64,000 bases of DNA, taken from positions 930,001 through 994,000 of the forward strand of contig CBDBIW010000015.1 in assembly GCA_965206015.1 (NCBI GenBank), given 5' to 3'. The position numbers and the translations under genes are program-made. The notes beneath the pieces are model-generated. The model had not been told where the DNA came from, did no database searches, and saw nothing but the letters and a program-made list of their open reading frames with translations. Position 1 is the stretch's first letter, and the number at the start of each line of letters is the position of its first letter. This stretch comes from JAJCYL01 sp965206015. GTDB lineage: Bacteria > Bacteroidota > Bacteroidia > Cytophagales > Cyclobacteriaceae. Shown here piece after piece: positions 59,445 through 64,000 of this stretch.

Positions 59445-60473
59445 ATGGGATTTTTTGATTTCTTTTCCGACGACATTGCGATCGATTTGGGTACGGCCAA
59501 TACTCTAATAATCAGTAAGGACAAGATTGTCATTGATGAACCATCAATTATTGCTATTGACAAGAACACCAACAAAGTTTTGGCCATTGGTCGCCAGGCC
59601 ATGCAAATGCATGAAAAGACCCATGACAATATCAAAACTATCCGTCCATTGAAAGACGGTGTAATTGCTGACTTTCATGCGGCGGAGCATATGATTCGAG
59701 GTATGATCAAAATGATTGATGGGAATAGTAAAAGATGGATACCTTCATCTCACAGAGTGGTGATTTGCATTCCTTCCGGGATAACTGAAGTTGAAAAAAG
59801 GGCAGTTAGAGACTCCGCAGAACATGCAGGAGCAAAGGAAGTATACATGATTCATGAACCAATAGCTGCTTCAATTGGTATTGGGGTTGATATTGAACAA
59901 CCAGTTGGATCTATGGTAGTTGATATTGGAGGTGGGACTACAGAAATTGCTGTTATTGCTTTATCAGGAATTGTCTGTGACCAATCAATACGTGTAGCTG
60001 GGGATATGTTCAATAAGGACATACTTGACTATATGCGTCGGCAACATAATTTGCTTATTGGAGAACGTTCGGCCGAGAAAGTAAAAATTGAAGTTGGATC
60101 TGCCTTGACGGAGCTGGATTCTCCTCCAGATGACTATGAGATCAGGGGACGTGATTTAATGACTGGCATTCCAAAAGTCATAAAAATCTCATATTCTGAG
60201 ATTGCTTTTGCCATTGATAAATCTGTCTCTAAAATAGAAGAAGCAGTATTGAAAGCACTAGAAATTTCTCCTCCTGAACTTTCGGCAGACATATATGATA
60301 ATGGTATTTATTTGACCGGAGGAGGTGCGTTGTTGCGAGGGTTAGATAAGAGGCTAGCTATGAAAACGAAACTGCCCATTCATATCGCAGAAGACCCTTT
60401 GTGGGCTGTTGTGAGAGGGACCGGAATGGCGTTAAAAAATCTCAACCATTACAAAGCTGTGCTAATACCATAA
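59445..60473 (+). CDS. mreB: Rod-shape-determining actin-like protein MreB
   Basis: 342 residues. Actin-fold phosphate loops: IAIDLGTANTLI (phosphate 1), MVVDIGGGTTEIAVIAL (phosphate 2), and YLTGGGALLRGLDKRL (adenosine). It polymerises at the inner membrane and guides the elongasome. First gene of mreB-mreC-mreD-mrdA-rodA, all same strand with tiny gaps or overlaps. Confidence 0.97.
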   Translation: MGFFDFFSDDIAIDLGTANTLIISKDKIVIDEPSIIAIDKNTNKVLAIGRQAMQMHEKTHDNIKTIRPLKDGVIADFHAAEHMIRGMIKMIDGNSKRWIPSSHRVVICIPSGITEVEKRAVRDSAEHAGAKEVYMIHEPIAASIGIGVDIEQPVGSMVVDIGGGTTEIAVIALSGIVCDQSIRVAGDMFNKDILDYMRRQHNLLIGERSAEKVKIEVGSALTELDSPPDDYEIRGRDLMTGIPKVIKISYSEIAFAIDKSVSKIEEAVLKALEISPPELSADIYDNGIYLTGGGALLRGLDKRLAMKTKLPIHIAEDPLWAVVRGTGMALKNLNHYKAVLIP

Positions 60474-60478
60474 TATAA

Positions 60479-61306
60479 ATGCGCCAACTTTTTCTTTTCA
60501 TTTATAATTATAGGGCGTTTTTTGTATTCCTAATATTTGAAGGTATCAGTGCATTCTTAATCGTTCAGAATCAAAATTACCATAGGGCAGCATTTATTAA
60601 TGCTTCAAACGCCCTAGTGGGCAATGTTGTAGAAACCTCCTCAAATGTTTCCGACTATTTTAACTTAAAATCTCAAAACGAAATACTGTCTGTCGAAGTG
60701 GCAAGCCTAAAAGAACGTTTGGCAATGTTGGAGTCGCAGATTGAATCAACCCAGGAATTAAAAAATGAGGGGGATACACTCTATGACTTTCTTTCAGCCA
60801 AGGTTGTCAACAACAGCTACAGGCAACTGAATAATTATCTTACGCTTAACAAAGGGACCAAAGATGGAGTTTTGCCAAATCAAGGCGTGATAGGAGTGGA
60901 TGGAATTGTGGGCAAAATCAGGTCAGCTTCTGATAACTTTTCCATCGTAGTTTCTTTACTTCATACCGGCTTTCTTGTGTCATCTGTACTGAATAGATCC
61001 CGTACATTTTGTACGACCAACTGGCATGGAAGAGATCCCGGATTTGCCAACTTGTTATATGTACCAAGACATGTTTTTTTGAATAAGGGGGATTCAGTCA
61101 CTACGTCTGGTTATAATTCCATATTTCCGGCAGATCAGCTTGTGGGCATTGTGGAGGAAATAAATACATCTCCGAATGCTACTTTTCATGATATCAGAAT
61201 AAAGTTAGCTACAAATTTCAGTCAACTAAACTTTGTGTCAGTTGTAGAGAACAGGCTTTCGATACAGAAAGACTCCTTGGAACAAAATGCTGCCACAATA
61301 AATTGA
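60479..61306 (+). CDS. mreC: Rod-shape-determining protein MreC
   Basis: 275 residues: one membrane anchor (RAFFVFLIFEGISAFLIV), a coiled coil (NEILSVEVASLKERLAMLES), then the periplasmic beta-domain (KVVNNSYRQLNNYLTLNKGT, GVIGVDGIVGKIR, TTSGYNSIFPADQLVGIVE). It links MreB filaments with PBP2. It overlaps mreD by four bases. Confidence 0.95.
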   Translation: MRQLFLFIYNYRAFFVFLIFEGISAFLIVQNQNYHRAAFINASNALVGNVVETSSNVSDYFNLKSQNEILSVEVASLKERLAMLESQIESTQELKNEGDTLYDFLSAKVVNNSYRQLNNYLTLNKGTKDGVLPNQGVIGVDGIVGKIRSASDNFSIVVSLLHTGFLVSSVLNRSRTFCTTNWHGRDPGFANLLYVPRHVFLNKGDSVTTSGYNSIFPADQLVGIVEEINTSPNATFHDIRIKLATNFSQLNFVSVVENRLSIQKDSLEQNAATIN

Positions 61307-61818
61307 TTCGCAATTTATCCAGTCATATCACCCGCCTTGTGCTGTACTTACTTCTTCAGGTCCTGGTATTTAAACAGTTGGCTTTTTTCGATGTGTCTTT
61401 CAATTTTATTTATGTCATTAGTCTTTTACTCTTGCCCATTGAGATTGGGCCATTACTTCTGATGGGAGTTGGATTTTTTGTAGGACTAACCGTCGACCTA
61501 TTCTACAATACTCAGGGCATTCAAGCCTCAGCCTGTGTATTAATGATGTTTTTAAGACCTTATTATTTTCAAAGAACAACCAGAGGAAGTTACGAATCGG
61601 GGAGACCCCTTAACGTGCGGGGCATGGGTCTTACTTGGTTCATAGTGTTTTGTTTTCCCATGATCTTTATTCACCACCTTGTTGTTTTTTATTCCGAATC
61701 GGGAAGTTGGAGCTTTTTGTTCTTTACTTTTAGCAAAGCGTTATTCAGCAGTATTTTTACATTTGTAGTTGGCCTCATCTTACAATATCTATCGACCAAA
61801 CCCAGTAGAAGATTATGA
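61303..61818 (+). CDS. mreD: Rod-shape-determining protein MreD
   Basis: 171-residue inner-membrane protein with about five segments, starting with TTG (TTGA overlap with mreC stop). PIEIGPLLLMGVGFFVGLTVDLFYNTQG is a family feature. It ends in an ATGA overlap with the PBP2 gene. Assigned mainly by operon position and topology. Confidence 0.88.
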   Translation: MIRNLSSHITRLVLYLLLQVLVFKQLAFFDVSFNFIYVISLLLLPIEIGPLLLMGVGFFVGLTVDLFYNTQGIQASACVLMMFLRPYYFQRTTRGSYESGRPLNVRGMGLTWFIVFCFPMIFIHHLVVFYSESGSWSFLFFTFSKALFSSIFTFVVGLILQYLSTKPSRRL

Positions 61819-63602
61819 ATGATGACAGACGGGTCTTTATTCAAATAGCTATAGTTGTAGTCACTATTGTTTTTGCTGTCAGGCTATTCTCCATTCAGAT
61901 TTTGGACAGTACTTATAAGCTAGCGGCAGAGAATAACATTGTTCAAAAAGTAACAGAATATCCCTATAGAGGCCTACTCTATGATAGAAATGGAGAGTTA
62001 CTGGTTTTTAATACACCAATTTATGATTTGATGATTGTTCCTCAGGAGGTTAGCCTTTCCGATACGGTTGCATTTTGTAAAATGGTCGGGATTACTCCAG
62101 AAGATTTTGAAATCAGATTTACTAGTGCCAGAAAATATTCGTCTATTTTACCATCAAAGTTTGTGGAACAACTCACGAACGAACAATTCGCATTAATTCA
62201 AGACAGATTGATTGAATATCGGGGCTTCCACATCAGGGCAAGAACCGCCAGAAAATATCAGCACAACAGTCTTGCTAATGCTCTGGGATATACTGGAGAA
62301 ATAAGCAGGCGTCAACTTGATGAAGATACCACACGATTTTATAAATCAGGAGATTTTGTAGGAATAAGCGGTTTGGAGGCTGAGTATGAAAAGGAATTGC
62401 GAGGTCAAAGAGGTGTTAGCTACAAAATGGTTAATGTAAGAGGTATTGAAAAGGGTAGCTTTAAGAACGGGGCCTATGATACACTCTCGCAGCCCGGAAG
62501 AGATTTAGTGCTGACCATAAATCTTCAATTACAAAACTATGCTGAAAAATTAATTGAGGGCAAAATCGGGAGTGTGGTGGCAATTGAACCCTCGACTGGT
62601 GAAATATTGGCTTTTGTGTCAGCTCCGTCGTATGATCCCAATATTTTAACCGGAAAAAATTTTAGTGAGAACTATAAAAAGCTCCAACAAGACAGCCTTA
62701 AACCATTATTTAACCGGCCCCTGATGGCCATGTACCCTCCCGGATCAATTTTCAAAACGGTACAGGGTCTTATTGCCATGCAAGATGGCGTCGTCAGTTC
62801 GAACGAGGAAATATATTGCTCGGGGGAATTGATTGGAGACCATGCTCCTCCCGGATATTATGATATGCATAATGCGATTAAGTTTTCATCCAATAACTAT
62901 TTTTATCAAGTATTTAGACGGGTAATAAGGCAGCAATTATCAGACAATCCCTACGCTGATGCAAGGCTGGGTTTGGACCAATGGAAAGAGCAATTGAATA
63001 AATTCGGTCTGGGTGTACCTCTTGGTATTGATATTCCGAATGAAAAGCCGGGATTTGTGCCTGGATCTGACTATTACAATAGACTGTACGGCAACAATAG
63101 ATGGGGGTTTTCCAATATTTATTCGCTCAGTATTGGTCAGGGAGAAGTGCTGATGAACCCTATTCAAATGGCAAATCTGGCTGCGATTGTTGCTAATCGG
63201 GGATTTTACTATCCCCCACACATGATTAAAAATCGTGATCTCGTTAACTCTTACCAGAGTAAAAAGTCGACGGGAATAAAAGATGAGTATTATGACATCG
63301 TTATTAATGCGATGGAAGAAGCCTTATCTGGAACTGCCGGAAGAGCGATGATTGGCGATATTGATATTTGTGGCAAGACTGGCACTGTTGAAAATCCACA
63401 TGGAGAAGACCACTCAGTATTCATGGCATTTGCACCAAAGGAAGATTCCAAAATTGCCATATCGGTATTTGTTGAGAATGCTGGATGGGGAGGAAGAGCA
63501 GCAGCGTCAATTGCAAGTCTGTTAATAGAGGACTATTTGAAAGGTGAGACATCTCGTCAGTGGTTAGAAGACTACGTACTGAAAGGAGAATTTCTGGATT
63601 GA
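61815..63602 (+). CDS. mrdA: Penicillin-binding protein 2, elongasome transpeptidase
   Basis: 595 residues. One N-terminal membrane anchor, the PBP dimerisation domain (YPYRGLLYDRNGELLVFNTP, GISGLEAEYEKELRGQRG), then the transpeptidase domain. Active-site motifs are SIFK (YPPGSIFKT), SSN (KFSSNNYF) and KTG (CGKTGTVEN). It cross-links peptidoglycan during cell elongation, working with RodA encoded directly downstream. Confidence 0.96.
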   Translation: MNDDRRVFIQIAIVVVTIVFAVRLFSIQILDSTYKLAAENNIVQKVTEYPYRGLLYDRNGELLVFNTPIYDLMIVPQEVSLSDTVAFCKMVGITPEDFEIRFTSARKYSSILPSKFVEQLTNEQFALIQDRLIEYRGFHIRARTARKYQHNSLANALGYTGEISRRQLDEDTTRFYKSGDFVGISGLEAEYEKELRGQRGVSYKMVNVRGIEKGSFKNGAYDTLSQPGRDLVLTINLQLQNYAEKLIEGKIGSVVAIEPSTGEILAFVSAPSYDPNILTGKNFSENYKKLQQDSLKPLFNRPLMAMYPPGSIFKTVQGLIAMQDGVVSSNEEIYCSGELIGDHAPPGYYDMHNAIKFSSNNYFYQVFRRVIRQQLSDNPYADARLGLDQWKEQLNKFGLGVPLGIDIPNEKPGFVPGSDYYNRLYGNNRWGFSNIYSLSIGQGEVLMNPIQMANLAAIVANRGFYYPPHMIKNRDLVNSYQSKKSTGIKDEYYDIVINAMEEALSGTAGRAMIGDIDICGKTGTVENPHGEDHSVFMAFAPKEDSKIAISVFVENAGWGGRAAASIASLLIEDYLKGETSRQWLEDYVLKGEFLD

Positions 63603-63609
63603 GCATACG

Positions 63610-64000
63610 GTGAAATTAAAAAGACAAGAAGGAGAAGTAGATTGGACTACAGTATTGGTCTACTTCGCCTTGGTTGTACTGGGGTGGTTGAATATTTATG
63701 CGGCCGTTTTTGACGAAACTATTCGCCACAGTTTGTTTGATTTAGGAACAGACTCTGGGAAGCAGCTAATATTTATTGGCACCGCAATCCTACTTATAAT
63801 TGGTGTGCTAACTCTGGATTTCAAGTTTTACGATTCATTCGCCTATGTGATTTACTTCTTTTTTATCACATTGTTAGTCATTGTACTAGTGTTCGGTAAA
63901 GAAGTAGCTGGATCAATATCTTGGTTCCAGATTGGCAGTCTTGGATTTCAGCCATCTGAGTTCACCAAATTCGCAACGGTATTGGCATTGGCTAAATTTC
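63610..64000 (+). CDS. rodA: RodA glycosyltransferase (SEDS), N-terminal part
   Basis: Cut by the right edge; 130 residues visible from GTG 63610, 7 nt after mrdA. EGEVDWTTVLVYFALVVLGWLNIYA is the first TM region, and ISWFQIGSLGFQPSEFTKFATVLALAKF is the conserved SEDS motif (W...G....QPSE..K). It polymerises glycan strands in the elongasome. No earlier start is possible in frame near the PBP2 stop. Confidence 0.93.
   Translation, partial: MKLKRQEGEVDWTTVLVYFALVVLGWLNIYAAVFDETIRHSLFDLGTDSGKQLIFIGTAILLIIGVLTLDFKFYDSFAYVIYFFFITLLVIVLVFGKEVAGSISWFQIGSLGFQPSEFTKFATVLALAKF

Overview
The window looks like a chromosome segment of a Bacteroidota bacterium, most likely order Cytophagales (inference from content, no taxonomic search was possible). 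Supporting signs are low G+C, promoters of the TAnnTTTG type, a TonB-dependent receptor with a carboxypeptidase-regulatory-like start, DUF5686, DUF4252, DUF6503, DUF1684 and BNR-propeller proteins, many short lipoproteins, and an mreBCD-mrdA-rodA cell-shape operon. No rRNA, tRNA or CRISPR array was seen.

Layout. 1-8540 is a phosphonate locus. Leftward pepM-ppd-alcohol dehydrogenase genes make phosphonoacetaldehyde and probably 2-hydroxyethylphosphonate. Divergent from them are an asparagine-synthetase-like amidotransferase, a HIT protein and a LicC/PntC-like nucleotidyltransferase. A CDP-alcohol phosphotransferase and the start of an EptA-like headgroup transferase lie beside them. Together they suggest that a phosphonate is made, CMP-activated, put on a lipid and perhaps moved to a glycan. 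8541-9900 is a scar with a 173-bp MITE-like element, IS5-type transposase debris and a broken PadR gene. 9900-13036 holds an SLC4-like bicarbonate transporter, a decayed aspartoacylase-like gene and a beta-carbonic anhydrase. 13.3-22.3 kb has surface proteins, an SDR, an ABC-2 exporter and an ECF sigma/DUF4252 locus fused by deletion. 22.3-30.2 kb has a GT4 glycosyltransferase, a TerB/FHA-like/ABCG fusion exporter, a lipoprotein and a heme-type TonB receptor. 30.3-37.2 kb contains pseudogenes, a very large BNR-propeller protein and a cystathionine gamma-synthase/lyase. 37.4-44.5 kb contains an AsmA-like protein, a decayed thiolase, an ADP-ribosyltransferase-like gene cut by an IS1-family element, and a prophage regulatory remnant. 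44.5-47 kb is glyA-tatC-rpiB. 47-56 kb is mixed: frameshifted bestrophin, an arsR-DUF6428-GNAT module, a gutted HD/Pycsar-effector-like gene, a metallophosphatase, a thioesterase, an MBL hydrolase, an SDR and a cyclophilin. 56.2-64 kb is housekeeping: UbiA-type prenyltransferase, purN, purH and mreBCD-mrdA-rodA.

A striking general feature is gene decay. About a dozen genes carry frameshifts, in-frame stops, internal deletions or insertions. Some lesions sit in homopolymers and could be sequencing errors. The deletions, the IS insertion and the fused ends cannot be explained that way. The best candidate for an undescribed system is the 1-8540 phosphonate locus; the IS1-interrupted ART-like gene and the TerB/FHA-like/ABCG exporter come next.
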